Program-made: the position numbers and the translations under genes
NCBI RefSeq assembly: GCF_014692525.1
Contig: NZ_JACNYL010000001.1
Location: forward strand, 1,178,001 to 1,242,000
Origin: Sphingobacterium chuzhouense
GTDB lineage: Bacteria > Bacteroidota > Bacteroidia > Sphingobacteriales > Sphingobacteriaceae
DNA length: 64,000 nt
Reading direction: 5' to 3'
Shown here: positions 1 through 9,015 of the stretch, piece after piece
Layout of the letters: each line of letters begins with the position of its first letter
Position numbering within the stretch: the stretch's first letter is position 1
Notes under the pieces: model-generated
What the model saw: the letters and a program-made list of their open reading frames with translations, nothing else
What the model was told of the DNA's origin: nothing
The model's database searches: none

Positions 1-477
1 CTCAACCTTGCGTTCTTTCAGCACATAATAGCAGTTATCTACGACATATACAGGATAATAATGCTGCTGGTTTGCAAACATCACGGCCGACGTCGCATGA
101 CGTTGTTCTGTCATCGTCCGGAAGATATTGACGATTTCCCTCACGACTATACGTTTATTTAAATCATGCATGGCATAATGCAGTTCATGTTCATCGGGCG
201 AAATACTGACATCAAATAAGGTTTGACCGAAATCGCTTACCAGTGCAACGCGATGTTCATTTCGTCCCAACGTTTGCACTACTAGATTCCCATTAATATC
301 TTTCTTAAAAGCATTCAGTTTCGCACGATACACAAAAGCCCGGGTAGTATCAAGATAATAATTATTCAATTCCTTTGGTTCTGATCTGCGAATTCCCGAG
401 GCATTCGGATAACGGTATGTACCGCAGGAAACAAAAAAGAACAGCAGGAAAAAACTACAGGTTAAAAATCGATTCAT
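1..477 (-). CDS. Putative lipoprotein, partial (runs off window)
   Basis: An open frame of 159 codons starts at ATG 477 and runs off the left edge, so the C-terminus is missing. The N-terminus is a hydrophobic signal (FLTCSFFLLFFF) ending in a lipobox-like FVSC, which suggests an outer-membrane or periplasmic lipoprotein. The rest has no motif I recognise. It overlaps the end of the LolA-like gene by 23 bp and so is the next gene of the same minus-strand operon. Aryl-polyene clusters often carry small lipoproteins beside the LolA-like protein, so a role in export or outer-membrane placement of the polyene lipid is possible. That role is inference from context only. Confidence 0.7.
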   Translation of the reverse strand, partial: MNRFLTCSFFLLFFFVSCGTYRYPNASGIRRSEPKELNNYYLDTTRAFVYRAKLNAFKKDINGNLVVQTLGRNEHRVALVSDFGQTLFDVSISPDEHELHYAMHDLNKRIVVREIVNIFRTMTEQRHATSAVMFANQQHYYPVYVVDNCYYVLKERKVE

Positions 478-1084
478 CAATCGTTGTATTTACTTTTCTA
501 TTCTTTATAACAAAACGTGTATAGTCGTTAGAAGGTTCCACAAGCTTTACCTCCTCTATTTGTTTATCCGTCGACGAAAATAGCAGCACGATCTCCTTGA
601 TATACTTTTTCGCACCGGCTAATTTTGGTGTCAAACACACCATATCCGCATCGCCTTGCTTTAAATAAGAAACCGCAAATTCCTTTTCATCATATTGCCC
701 GCCACGCATACTGGACGAAACGAGGGTACTTATTTTTTCAAATTGCTTGCTATTCCCCACATCAATCGTCTGTTTCTTGCCTTGATCATCGATAAAAATC
801 TTATGGTCTTTAAACACCATTTTATATTGAAACGGCGCTGTATATGCCCAACTTAGTTTATCGGGATGTTTTAAATACAGTTTCCCAGATGATTCCACCG
901 GTTTTTTCATAAAACTAAGGTGCTTATATTGCACAAAATCTGCCGATATCGTCTTGATTTCCGCAAGCTGCTGTAAAGACTTTTGAAAGCTGGCTCTTTC
1001 GCTCGCTGACATTTCCCTTGTTTGTGCCCATCCGCCATAGGGCAACAACAAAATCATCAAAAAATAAAGCAGTTTAGTCTTCAT
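455..1084 (-). CDS. LolA-like outer-membrane lipoprotein carrier protein
   Basis: The protein has about 209 residues, with a signal peptide (MKTKLLYFLMILLLPYGGWAQ) followed by a LolA-type beta-sheet domain (MKKPVESSGKLYLKHPDKLSW, FQYKMVFKDHKIFIDD). LolA proteins shuttle lipidated molecules across the periplasm. In aryl-polyene and flexirubin clusters a dedicated LolA paralogue is a regular member, presumably carrying the polyene lipid to the outer membrane. ATG 1084 gives the cleanest signal peptide; ATG 1090 is in frame two codons earlier. The start lies inside the end of the deacetylase gene, which points to translational coupling. The LolA-fold call is fairly firm; the polyene role follows from the neighbours. 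Confidence 0.8.
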   Translation of the reverse strand: MKTKLLYFLMILLLPYGGWAQTREMSASERASFQKSLQQLAEIKTISADFVQYKHLSFMKKPVESSGKLYLKHPDKLSWAYTAPFQYKMVFKDHKIFIDDQGKKQTIDVGNSKQFEKISTLVSSSMRGGQYDEKEFAVSYLKQGDADMVCLTPKLAGAKKYIKEIVLLFSSTDKQIEEVKLVEPSNDYTRFVIKNRKVNTTIDESIFNL

Positions 1085-1847
1085 ATCCATGCAAATTTAA
1101 CAAATCATCTACAGAAACCGATATATATCCTTGTTTCTGTAAATGGGGCAGCAACCGTTTTAGGACATTGACGGTACGTTGTGAGGTGTCGTGGAAAAGC
1201 ATAATATCTCCTGATTTCAGCCTTTTACACACCCGTTGATAAATTTTATCCTCTTCCAACGTGACCGTATCCAACGAGCGGTTGCTCCACCCGATGATCT
1301 GATGTTTTGTATATTGGACTGCCTTAGCTACCGATGGATTAGTCACCCCAAAAGGCGGACGAAAGAATTTAGGCTTTTTTCCTACAATCTGTTGGATAAT
1401 TGAATTACATTGTTCCAGCTCTGCAACAACCTCCTTTTCTTTTAAAAAGCCAAAATTTCTATTATGGGAATAGGTATGATTACCAATGGTATGCCCTTCG
1501 TCGATAATCTGCTTCGCAATATCGGGATACGCCAACACCTGCTTTCCGATACAGAAAAAGGTAGCTTTAAACTGATAGGTATTCAATAATTCCAAAACTT
1601 CGGCTGTATGGGGAGAGGGGCCATCGTCGAAAGACAATGCGATCAGTCCCTTCGCATTATATTTCTTTCGGAAAAAAGTATGTGTAAAATATCCTAAACG
1701 TATATCAAATGCGCCCCAAGCGGTCATTCCAACTGCCAATAGCAGAACAACAAAAAACCATGCAAAAGAACCACCAAAGATTCCGATAAGCAGGGAAACG
1801 AATCCTACCACAAGAAACAACGGATATAGTATAGCGTGTTTTAACAT
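1074..1847 (-). CDS. Membrane-anchored polysaccharide deacetylase (NodB/CE4 family)
   Basis: The protein has 257 residues. Two hydrophobic stretches in the first 45 residues anchor it in the membrane. A NodB homology domain follows, with the metal/catalytic motif LSFDDGPSPHTAEVL, the His motif GNHTYSHNRNF (HxxxH), RPPFG, GWSNRSLD and the late His in MLFHDT. CE4 enzymes remove N- or O-acetyl groups in a metal-dependent reaction. Inside a polyene-lipid cluster the substrate is unknown and may be a lipid-linked sugar. The start ATG overlaps the stop of the upstream chain-length-factor gene by 7 bp (ATGTTAA), and the LolA-like gene starts inside its 3' end. Confidence 0.85.
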   Translation of the reverse strand: MLKHAILYPLFLVVGFVSLLIGIFGGSFAWFFVVLLLAVGMTAWGAFDIRLGYFTHTFFRKKYNAKGLIALSFDDGPSPHTAEVLELLNTYQFKATFFCIGKQVLAYPDIAKQIIDEGHTIGNHTYSHNRNFGFLKEKEVVAELEQCNSIIQQIVGKKPKFFRPPFGVTNPSVAKAVQYTKHQIIGWSNRSLDTVTLEEDKIYQRVCKRLKSGDIMLFHDTSQRTVNVLKRLLPHLQKQGYISVSVDDLLNLHGYED

Positions 1848-2905
1848 GCCCGAACAACAACCAGCGAATGATCTTTACCTTTATATTGATTATATAACAG
1901 GATATTTTTCCAAGTTGTTTTCGGTGGATTTTTTTCGTTCCAATACAAAATGGGTGGAACAGTTTGATATTTCAGCACGAAAGCAGCGGCAGCCAATCCA
2001 AAAGCCGAACAGCTATCATACTGACCACTTAGGTGTTTGTAATATAAAGGTGTTGCCAAGGGAAGCTCCTGTTGCAATGCATTGTAAAACAAGTCATCTT
2101 TTTCATCGCCGTTGTAACCTAGGATAACCGCGTCGATATCTTCTGGTCGAAAATTGTTTGCCACGAGGAAATCCTGTAAAAAGGATGCCGTTTCAGACAC
2201 TTCCAGTTCATTTTGCAACGTCACATCTATCATTTCAGCATAAGAAGAGGTCATTCTGCTCGCGCCCATCGAAAAGAATTGCGCGCCTTCCGCATAATTG
2301 ACGCCCGGAGACACATTATTTTTGACTGTTTCCTGTATACCATCCGCTTTGATATAGCCCGCGGCTTGTAGAAACGCGTAGGTCTGTTCCGCGATTTCAT
2401 CTACCCCACCAAGAAGTACATGCTCCTCTTCACCCGTCTGTAACAATAAAAGCGCATCCAACAAAGCTGATTCAAAAGAGATGCCCCCGTTTACATAGGT
2501 TACATTATAACCTTTACATTGCAGCTGAAGTGCAATCTGCGCGGCAACGGTGTTGTGTGTAGACTGGATAAAAGATGTTGGCGTGAGAAATTGCTCTTCA
2601 TTTTCCCACAAACTACGGAGAAATTTATCGGAATCCTCAGAGCACCCTAACCCTGTTCCCGTAACAATGGCATCGGGTATCGTTACGGAAGCCTCCGCTA
2701 ACGCTTGCTGCGCAGCGTAAATACCCATCTTCATTCCTCTCGACATGCGGCGGATCGCTCCCGGAGAAATAAGGCCTTTATAGGAGGGTTGATCTGCGGG
2801 TGTGATCGCATGATCTAATACCCGTACTTCTGAAAAAAATTCTGCACGCCATACACCTTGTGTCGTCACCACACCTATACCGTTTATGAACACACTTTTC
2901 TTCAC
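1841..2905 (-). CDS. Ketosynthase-like chain-length factor (catalytic residues lost)
   Basis: This thiolase-fold beta-ketoacyl synthase homologue aligns along its length with the KS encoded just upstream, but all three catalytic positions are changed. The nucleophile motif VSTACSS is replaced by VNGGISF. The first His (NAHGTA) falls in LGYNGD. The second His (KPFTGH) becomes KHLSGQ. This is the pattern of a KS-beta/chain-length factor that dimerises with an active KS, as ApeC does with ApeO in aryl-polyene synthesis. GTG 2905 was chosen because it makes a GTGA overlap with the upstream KS stop; an in-frame TTG at 2932 is less likely. The family call is strong; the heterodimer is inferred from family knowledge. 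Confidence 0.85.
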   Translation of the reverse strand: MKKSVFINGIGVVTTQGVWRAEFFSEVRVLDHAITPADQPSYKGLISPGAIRRMSRGMKMGIYAAQQALAEASVTIPDAIVTGTGLGCSEDSDKFLRSLWENEEQFLTPTSFIQSTHNTVAAQIALQLQCKGYNVTYVNGGISFESALLDALLLLQTGEEEHVLLGGVDEIAEQTYAFLQAAGYIKADGIQETVKNNVSPGVNYAEGAQFFSMGASRMTSSYAEMIDVTLQNELEVSETASFLQDFLVANNFRPEDIDAVILGYNGDEKDDLFYNALQQELPLATPLYYKHLSGQYDSCSAFGLAAAAFVLKYQTVPPILYWNEKNPPKTTWKNILLYNQYKGKDHSLVVVRAC

Positions 2906-4101
2906 GCTTTTGAAAAAATAAGGGATGAGCAATTGCCACCGAACCCAAAAGAGTTAGAAAGCACGTGTGATAACGACCGGTGTTGTCCCGTTGTTTCTGG
3001 TATCAAATCCAGTTCTTCCATCGGGGTATTGAAATGAAGGTTGGGTGGCACGACACCTTGTTGCAAAGCCAATATACTATACACGGCTTCGATCGCACCA
3101 GCCGCAGCTAATGTATGCCCCGTAAAGGGTTTTGTTGAGCTGAATAGGGGTACATTGCCTTTGAAGATACGTTGCATGGCTCGCCCTTCCGACAAATCAT
3201 TGTTCGGTGTTGCCGTTCCATGCGCATTGACGTAATCAATGGCTTGCGGGGCTAATTGCGCTATCGCCAAAGCCTTTTGCATCGCCAAAAAAGCCCCTTC
3301 TCCGTTTTCGGAGGACGCCGTTTGATGAAACGCATCATTTGCATTGCCATATCCTGCCAAGTAAGCCAAAACATGTTTATCCTGCCGCTGTATGGATTCT
3401 TCAGATTCCAATACAAGATACGCCGCGCCCTCTCCTAGATTAAGTCCTTTACGATGCTCGTCGAAAGGTTGGCAAGGGGCGTCCGATAAAATCATTAAGG
3501 TATGAAACCCATTAATGGTAAATTTGCTTAACGCGTCCGTTCCGCCCACGATCACCCTATCCAAGCGACCAGAACGAATTAAACGGGCGCCCATCATCAT
3601 GGCGTTTGCTGCGGAAGAACAAGCCGTGCTTACGGTAGTCACTAAACCTTTTATTCCCAAATGCTGGGCTATTTTATGGGAGGAATCACCTGCCGGATGC
3701 GAGGAGATATAACGATGCCATTCGGGAGAATTGAGATAAGTTGGACCATATCGCTCTGTATAATCCATACCGCCGACACTAGTGGATGATATAAATCCTG
3801 TCCGCAGATCGTGGGCATCTCGCAGTTCTGCTGATTCTACCGCTTGACGGGCGGCATAAGCACCCAAAAGGGCGGTTCTCGTAAAAGCGTGAGGTAACGA
3901 TAATCCCAAACTATCCGATAGCTCTTCGTTGGTACGCTTTATCTCACCGACCCAAATGTGTTCTTGTAAACGAGTAGGAAAGTTTGCTATTCGTGAGAGG
4001 CCGTGTTTACCTGCTAATAGCGCTTGTAAGTTTTCCTCAACGGTCTCGCCAATCGAAGAGATAATGCCTATCCCCGTAACCGCAACTCCCCTGTCCGTCA
4101 T
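2902..4101 (-). CDS. Beta-ketoacyl-ACP synthase (FabF-type, polyene KS)
   Basis: The protein has 399 residues with the full KAS II catalytic set: Cys161 in VSTACSSAAN, His294 in NAHGTATPNND and His329 in TKPFTGHTLAAAG. It condenses malonyl-ACP onto a growing acyl or aryl-polyene chain. With the following catalytically degenerate paralogue it forms a KS/chain-length-factor pair, as in flexirubin and aryl-polyene type II polyketide systems. The start overlaps the ACP stop as TAATG, and the stop overlaps the next start as GTGA, so the genes are translationally coupled. The partner and product assignments are inference; the enzyme family is certain. Confidence 0.9.
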   Translation of the reverse strand: MTDRGVAVTGIGIISSIGETVEENLQALLAGKHGLSRIANFPTRLQEHIWVGEIKRTNEELSDSLGLSLPHAFTRTALLGAYAARQAVESAELRDAHDLRTGFISSTSVGGMDYTERYGPTYLNSPEWHRYISSHPAGDSSHKIAQHLGIKGLVTTVSTACSSAANAMMMGARLIRSGRLDRVIVGGTDALSKFTINGFHTLMILSDAPCQPFDEHRKGLNLGEGAAYLVLESEESIQRQDKHVLAYLAGYGNANDAFHQTASSENGEGAFLAMQKALAIAQLAPQAIDYVNAHGTATPNNDLSEGRAMQRIFKGNVPLFSSTKPFTGHTLAAAGAIEAVYSILALQQGVVPPNLHFNTPMEELDLIPETTGQHRSLSHVLSNSFGFGGNCSSLIFSKA

Positions 4102-4358
4102 TACTTCGTTCTATTTTCCGAAATATAGGTGGCCATCGTTTCTATGGATTGAAAAATGTCCCTTCCTTTTTTTGGATCAGACAGTTTAATCCCATATGTT
4201 TTATCCATCAAGACAATCAGCTCCAATGCATCGATAGAGTCTAAACCTAACCCTTCACCAAACAACGCTTCATCATCTTGAATATCAGCGGGCGTGATAT
4301 CCTCTAGATTTAAAACGTCGATAATTTGTCTTTTTAACTCTTCTTTTAATGCTGTCAT
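4101..4358 (-). CDS. Acyl carrier protein (phosphopantetheine-binding)
   Basis: This small acidic helical protein of about 85 residues carries the phosphopantetheine attachment motif GLGLDSIDALEL, in which the Ser is the modified residue. It probably holds the growing polyene chain for the adjacent KS/CLF pair. An in-frame start seven codons upstream (4379) exists, but the product from ATG 4358 (MTALKEELKRQ) begins like typical ACPs. It ends in a TAATG overlap with the KS gene. Confidence 0.87.
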   Translation of the reverse strand: MTALKEELKRQIIDVLNLEDITPADIQDDEALFGEGLGLDSIDALELIVLMDKTYGIKLSDPKKGRDIFQSIETMATYISENRTK

Positions 4359-4404
4359 TATGTATAAAAATAAAGACAAACTTAATTAAAATGCGCTGTT
4401 TTCA

Positions 4405-4953
4405 CTAAAAAATATACAAAACTGCCCGATACGCTTCTTGAAAGTATTCTACCCAGCCGCATAAAACTCGGTTTGCTTTACCGGATTGTAACAGGTAATC
4501 GGCGTAGGCGAAAATAGTTTCCTCCGGGAACTCTTCTGCAATAAAAAAAGAGTTCTCTGTTTGCAAGCCATGCCGGATAGCAATCTCACCGGAGCAGATA
4601 TTGGATAGCGTGTAGACAAAAGTGGCTGGACGGGGATAATAGTTGTCCATATCTTGAATGCTTTCCTGATGTTTTATATCGGTATCCAAACTACCGGATT
4701 TGTTAGCTAAAACAAGCGCAAGTCCATTGGTTTCTTCATCCTGTAAAATATATTCAGCGGCAAGAAAAGCCAACTTGCTCAATGCATCCATTTTATAGAA
4801 TTTCGGATAATCGATGTCTAGATGTTGAAACGCTTCCTTCGCAAAATCTGAAAACGGCAGATTCTCTTCGTTTGTCCAAACCAGCTTATCATCGACAACA
4901 ATCCGATGTTGTTCAATAGTACAGGATTTTTGTATGTTAGCTTTTTCTAGCAT
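4405..4953 (-). CDS. Short beta-ketoacyl-synthase-like protein (N-terminal domain only)
   Basis: The protein has 182 residues and resembles the N-terminal half of ketosynthases (the Ketoacyl-synt_2 type seen in aryl-polyene clusters). It has a NICSGEIAIRH segment near the place where KS enzymes keep the nucleophilic Cys, and no C-terminal His motifs. It is probably an accessory or structural subunit, not a complete condensing enzyme. It is the first gene of the distal block of the polyene operon, directly downstream of PUL1. A -7-like box (TATTTTTG on the minus strand, 4973-4980) lies 20 bp before the ATG and may give the separated block its own promoter. Family assignment is moderate; function is unknown. 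Confidence 0.7.
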   Translation of the reverse strand: MLEKANIQKSCTIEQHRIVVDDKLVWTNEENLPFSDFAKEAFQHLDIDYPKFYKMDALSKLAFLAAEYILQDEETNGLALVLANKSGSLDTDIKHQESIQDMDNYYPRPATFVYTLSNICSGEIAIRHGLQTENSFFIAEEFPEETIFAYADYLLQSGKANRVLCGWVEYFQEAYRAVLYIF

Positions 4954-5015
4954 GTCGCGACGATTCTATTTCCAAAAATATATAAAACAGTAGCGCCAAT
5001 GAAAAAAATACGAAA

Positions 5016-5558
5016 TTATTGATGATAAAAGTTTATATCATCGAACAGCAAATTATCGGCCTCGTTAACACATATGGTGAGCTGGTAGGAACCGCTTTCA
5101 CGAACGTCATAAATCAGTGTGTACGACACCCAGTCTTTATTATCTAACTGTGTTATTGCCGGTATTCCAACGATATTACCCTCACTGTTTTTTCCAGAGG
5201 CTTCCTGTCCCTCTCGGTGCAAGGATATAAACCGGATATCTCCTTTACCTTTTGTAAAAAATTGCAATTTGTATTTACCGGAATCGAGCCGTGTGGCTGA
5301 AGAGAAAAAACGTCGGTTATCAAAAGCCTTCTTAGGTGCAAAATCAGCTTGTATAGCATTTGTTCCGCTGTGTGATTCCCCAGCCTTTCGGAATATCCCC
5401 TCTCTATCGATGACATGAAATGTTGCCCATCCCTGTGGAAGTGATTTACCGTTTTTCCAAATTTCCAAATCACCGTTATTTAGTAGTCCGCGTTCTTGTG
5501 CATAACTGTACTGCGCACAAGCGGCAGCAATTACAAAAAATAAAATAATACTTTTCAT
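5016..5558 (-). CDS. Small secreted carbohydrate-binding-like protein
   Basis: The protein has 180 residues with a signal peptide (MKSIILFFVIAAACAQYSYAQ). The body looks like a single jelly-roll module of the CBM4/9/22 type: LLNNGDLEIWKNGKSLPQGW at the start, a SGTNAIQADF strand and a final LLFDDINFYHQ strand. It has no catalytic domain. The C-terminal module of the GH53 upstream (NPGFEVD...PASWQTGG ... SSVDNFQFFKQ) has the same plan, so this may be a free-standing binding module for the same glycan. It is the last gene of PUL1, 12 bp after GH53. The fold is inferred from pattern and ligand specificity is unknown. Confidence 0.65.
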   Translation of the reverse strand: MKSIILFFVIAAACAQYSYAQERGLLNNGDLEIWKNGKSLPQGWATFHVIDREGIFRKAGESHSGTNAIQADFAPKKAFDNRRFFSSATRLDSGKYKLQFFTKGKGDIRFISLHREGQEASGKNSEGNIVGIPAITQLDNKDWVSYTLIYDVRESGSYQLTICVNEADNLLFDDINFYHQ

Positions 5559-5570
5559 GATACGTGTTTA

Positions 5571-7115
5571 TTATTGTTTAAAAAATTGAAAATTATCTAC
5601 ACTGCTGTATTGGTTATTGCCCTGGGTATACATGCCTATGGTACATTCTCCGTTCGATATCGGAATATTCTCTATACGGAGTTTTATCCACGTACTTCCA
5701 GGCATGATATCGGCTTTCAACATTGCCCCACCAAAATCTTTAGCGAAAAGATAGTTTTCTATTAATCCAGTACCACTCCTTACCCAAGCTTGTAATGTAT
5801 ACAACCCGTTAGTCAACCCGCTTATCGTTTGTTTGGTTTCGACATTATAGCCGCTATTCTTAAAGTGAGTCAAACGATAGCTTCCGGTGTGAGGCCCTCC
5901 TTCGAGATAATTCGCATCGGGATTACTACCACCTGTTTGCCAAGAAGCAGGATTCGTTGCCGCAGCTTCGTCTACTTCGAAGCCCGGGTTTTGCACCAAT
6001 GAAAATCCATCTATTCCGACCGTTGAACTTTTCGTCGTGGCATCGAAGATACTTTTATTGATTGGGGGACGCTGGTAATATTGCGGTTCCCAATAATATA
6101 CGCCTAAACCTTTCGACTCTGGGAGTGTTGCCACTCCATCCAATAGTCTAAAAATCATTTCTCTAGCACGCTGTGGATCATTTTGGTAGTAGCCGCATTC
6201 CACCACCATGACCTCTTTGCCATATCTAGAAGAAAGATCTTCTAAGTTATTAAGGCTTGCTTCAATATCACTATCATACGTCTCCAAAATGGGATATACC
6301 GATATACCTATCAAATCAAAAATAGCATCATTAGCCAAAAGTCCATCAAGCACGTACCGGCAACTGTCATTGTATTTACCCTTTGAAAAATGTACCATTA
6401 CTTGAATAGAATCGTTGACCTCTTTTACAGCTTCATAACCGGCTTTATGCAAAGCTGCATAGTTAGACATATTACCTAGTCGGATATCACCTATGGGCCA
6501 TAACATACCATAGTCCGTTTCATTTCCGACCTGTACATATAATGGTGTAATTCCTTGCGCTTGCAATGCATTCAGACAATCCTTGGTGTGGTTTGCCAAT
6601 GCTGTCTGCATTTGGAGCAATGTGTATCCCATCCAGGCGGCGGGGATATTTTGCTTTTTAGGATCTGCCCAACTATCACTATAATGAAATGAAAGAATGA
6701 CGCTTAGCCCTAAAGCTTTTGCACGTATAGCTTTTGCCACCACATCCGCGATACTATTGTAATAATAGGGGCCAACAGGATTTACCCAAACGCGTAATCG
6801 AACGCTGTTGAGCCCCCGTTCTTTTATTAAAAGAAATAAATCTTGCTGATCAGTAGTGTTATAAAAGAGAAGATTTTTTTGTTCCATATCCGTTACATGG
6901 CTAATATCTGCACCTTTAAGAAAATGATAGTTATTCACCTGGTTTATAGTAGCCAATTGGAAGGTTTCTTGCGTTTCTTGTTGATCCATATGCTTAGAAG
7001 CAAAACTATCTTCTAGGATAGATTTGTTACAACTTTGCAACAAAATCACGCTTATTAAAAGGCAAGCCGCCTTCCTCCCCGTACGTATACGGAGCTTGTT
7101 TGTGAAATATTTCAT
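5571..7115 (-). CDS. GH53-type endo-beta-1,4-galactanase lipoprotein with C-terminal CBM-like module
   Basis: From ATG 7115 the protein has 514 residues; a GTG at 7139 is also in frame. It has a signal with lipobox LLQSC, then a (beta/alpha)8 GH53 domain at about residues 65-360: KGADISHVTDMEQ, NSVRLRVWVNP, acid/base Glu in VQVGNETDYG, and nucleophile Glu in VMVVECGYYQ. The last ~135 residues form a carbohydrate-binding-like module. GH53 enzymes cleave internal beta-1,4 bonds in galactans. The lipoprotein signal suggests outer-membrane display. It sits between the heparinase-type lyase and the small binding protein, so PUL1's substrate may hold beta-galactosyl linkages as well as uronic acid. 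Family call is strong; substrate in this context is open. Confidence 0.88.
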   Translation of the reverse strand: MKYFTNKLRIRTGRKAACLLISVILLQSCNKSILEDSFASKHMDQQETQETFQLATINQVNNYHFLKGADISHVTDMEQKNLLFYNTTDQQDLFLLIKERGLNSVRLRVWVNPVGPYYYNSIADVVAKAIRAKALGLSVILSFHYSDSWADPKKQNIPAAWMGYTLLQMQTALANHTKDCLNALQAQGITPLYVQVGNETDYGMLWPIGDIRLGNMSNYAALHKAGYEAVKEVNDSIQVMVHFSKGKYNDSCRYVLDGLLANDAIFDLIGISVYPILETYDSDIEASLNNLEDLSSRYGKEVMVVECGYYQNDPQRAREMIFRLLDGVATLPESKGLGVYYWEPQYYQRPPINKSIFDATTKSSTVGIDGFSLVQNPGFEVDEAAATNPASWQTGGSNPDANYLEGGPHTGSYRLTHFKNSGYNVETKQTISGLTNGLYTLQAWVRSGTGLIENYLFAKDFGGAMLKADIMPGSTWIKLRIENIPISNGECTIGMYTQGNNQYSSVDNFQFFKQ

Positions 7116-7158
7116 AGTAACTTTAAGTTTATTCGGCACTTATTTTTGCATAATTGTT

Positions 7159-9015
7159 TTACCATTCGGAAAGTGCAAGCGTATGGCCAGATCTCTTCTC
7201 ATGATCCCCTACGTTAAAGGAAATATTCAAATGCTTTACCTCATGTGGATTCATTTGGATTTCAAATCCTACAAATACGAATCCTGGATTAGGTGCGTCA
7301 TACTCTTTCGGTGGTTCGGCGCTCCAACTTTTCCATTGAATATCATCCATATCTTCTAAAAAAACCGTTATTTTCTTTTTCCCGTTTTTTAACACCAAAC
7401 GATTTCCATCAATTTTATCTACGCGAGCAGGTGTAAGCATCGCCCAACGTACGGTAGCACGGTTTTTCCCTGTTTTTATTTCATCCCGAACGATTACATA
7501 TGATTTATTCAGAACAGCAATCCCTCTGGTTGCTTTTTCCAACTGCGATGCAAATACAGATGTTAAATCAAATACTGCGTTGATTTGTTCCTCATTTTCG
7601 CTTTTTTTGATAAGCTTGGCATTGCCTTCCATCTGATGCAACTGCCCATTTATGGTCAAGGTATTATGTGAGAAGTTATTCAATCGGAAAACATCCCATC
7701 GAGGCGATTGCTGGTGCATATCCCAAATTTTTAATCCCGCCGACTCCAATGAATTATATTGTTGCATTCCTAGTTCACTTGCCCATCGAACGCCATCCAT
7801 GTCTAACACAAAAGATCCAGCATCCATGTGCCCGTGGCTGACCGATGCTGTCCCTCCTTTAAACCCTACATAAATATCCTTCGTCTTGTTCCATCCCGTT
7901 CTTAATACCGCAATTTCGTTCTCTGAGGTAGCATGCCAAAGCTTTGTTGTGGGCGCTTGGATTTTATTAACGTCGATACCGTCTGCCCACAACATCGCCA
8001 ACGGTAAGAGACGATTGCTTTTTTCATTAAATTTCTGACGTTCTAGAAAATCTTTTTCGATAAAAAGCACACTGCGGTCCTGAAGCTTATTGGCAAACCA
8101 GAACATGGCCGGCTGAAGTCCTTCCACACCACCTGCATCGCCATAGTTAAAAACCCGCCCTGAAGTTCCCATAAGATTGGCGTAAAAGGATGCTGTTTGT
8201 AAAAAACCAGGCTGGGAAGAAAGGCCAAAATCGCTACCAAATGCTTTTTCCAGCATATCGATAAAAAGTACATTGAAAGATGTGCCGTATGCCCAATAAC
8301 TATATCCTTCTGTATAATTTCCAGCAGGGGCATAGGCTTCCATTGGTATGCGAATACTGGCTATCGCTTTTTCGATTATATCGTTGCAGAGTGCTTCGTT
8401 TTCCTCAAAGACAGCAAGTGCACCAAAAGAAAGTCCTGTATTACAAACTTGGTTCCAGTTGTTCTTCGCTCTTCGCCATCCGTTATATGCAGCATCCTGT
8501 CCTGGAGCCAAACCTTTCTGTAGAATAGCATTTCGAATGGTCTGCCGGGATGCTTCCGGCAATTCATGATAAAGCCAATCATATCCGATAGCCGTTGCCA
8601 GTGTCATTTCCGCAACATCCAAGAAATGGCTTGGATTCCAATCGGCGAACTGACTTACGGCAAGGAGCTCTTGCTCCGCTTTTTCCAAATAAGATCGTTC
8701 TTCCGTCATCCTCCAACTGTAAGACAGATAAAAAATACGACGTAATGCCTCTCTGGACGTTTGTAGGATCCGGCGTCCGATCTGGTTACGGGTTAACGGT
8801 TTCATATCCAATATGGCGGTACTTTCCCGTAAAATAACCTCATGTAGGTTACGCCACGCTGTATGTGTCAATACCCCCTCTTTTAGCTTCTCTTCTTCAC
8901 CTTGCCGTAATAAAAGCCGAGGGTGATCGGAAATACGTGAAAAATCCGGTTTTATTTGACCAGAGGTTACCGATATAACCCCTATAAAAAATAAACAACT
9001 TATTAATTTCTTCAT
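7159..9015 (-). CDS. Heparinase II/III-family polysaccharide lyase
   Basis: The 618-residue protein has a signal peptide (ISVTSGQ). An N-terminal alpha/alpha-toroid with NNWNQVCNTGLSFGA (residues 185-199) and EGYSYWAYGTSF (236-247) is followed by the heparinase II/III beta-sandwich with SVSHGHMDAGSF (391-402) and a NFSHNTLTING strand. The conserved Asn, Tyr and His residues in these motifs are the usual place of the lyase active site. Such enzymes eliminate across uronic acids in heparin/heparan, chondroitin, hyaluronan or alginate; I cannot settle the PL family (12, 15, 21, 35 or other). The start overlaps the GH88 stop as ATGA, so the unsaturated products very likely pass to that GH88. Confidence 0.85.
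   Translation of the reverse strand: MKKLISCLFFIGVISVTSGQIKPDFSRISDHPRLLLRQGEEEKLKEGVLTHTAWRNLHEVILRESTAILDMKPLTRNQIGRRILQTSREALRRIFYLSYSWRMTEERSYLEKAEQELLAVSQFADWNPSHFLDVAEMTLATAIGYDWLYHELPEASRQTIRNAILQKGLAPGQDAAYNGWRRAKNNWNQVCNTGLSFGALAVFEENEALCNDIIEKAIASIRIPMEAYAPAGNYTEGYSYWAYGTSFNVLFIDMLEKAFGSDFGLSSQPGFLQTASFYANLMGTSGRVFNYGDAGGVEGLQPAMFWFANKLQDRSVLFIEKDFLERQKFNEKSNRLLPLAMLWADGIDVNKIQAPTTKLWHATSENEIAVLRTGWNKTKDIYVGFKGGTASVSHGHMDAGSFVLDMDGVRWASELGMQQYNSLESAGLKIWDMHQQSPRWDVFRLNNFSHNTLTINGQLHQMEGNAKLIKKSENEEQINAVFDLTSVFASQLEKATRGIAVLNKSYVIVRDEIKTGKNRATVRWAMLTPARVDKIDGNRLVLKNGKKKITVFLEDMDDIQWKSWSAEPPKEYDAPNPGFVFVGFEIQMNPHEVKHLNISFNVGDHEKRSGHTLALSEW

Noticed and set aside
3041..4189. Several plus-strand ORFs of 60-86 codons opposite the polyene KS and ACP
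   Set aside because: Shadows of strong minus-strand genes with clear catalytic motifs.
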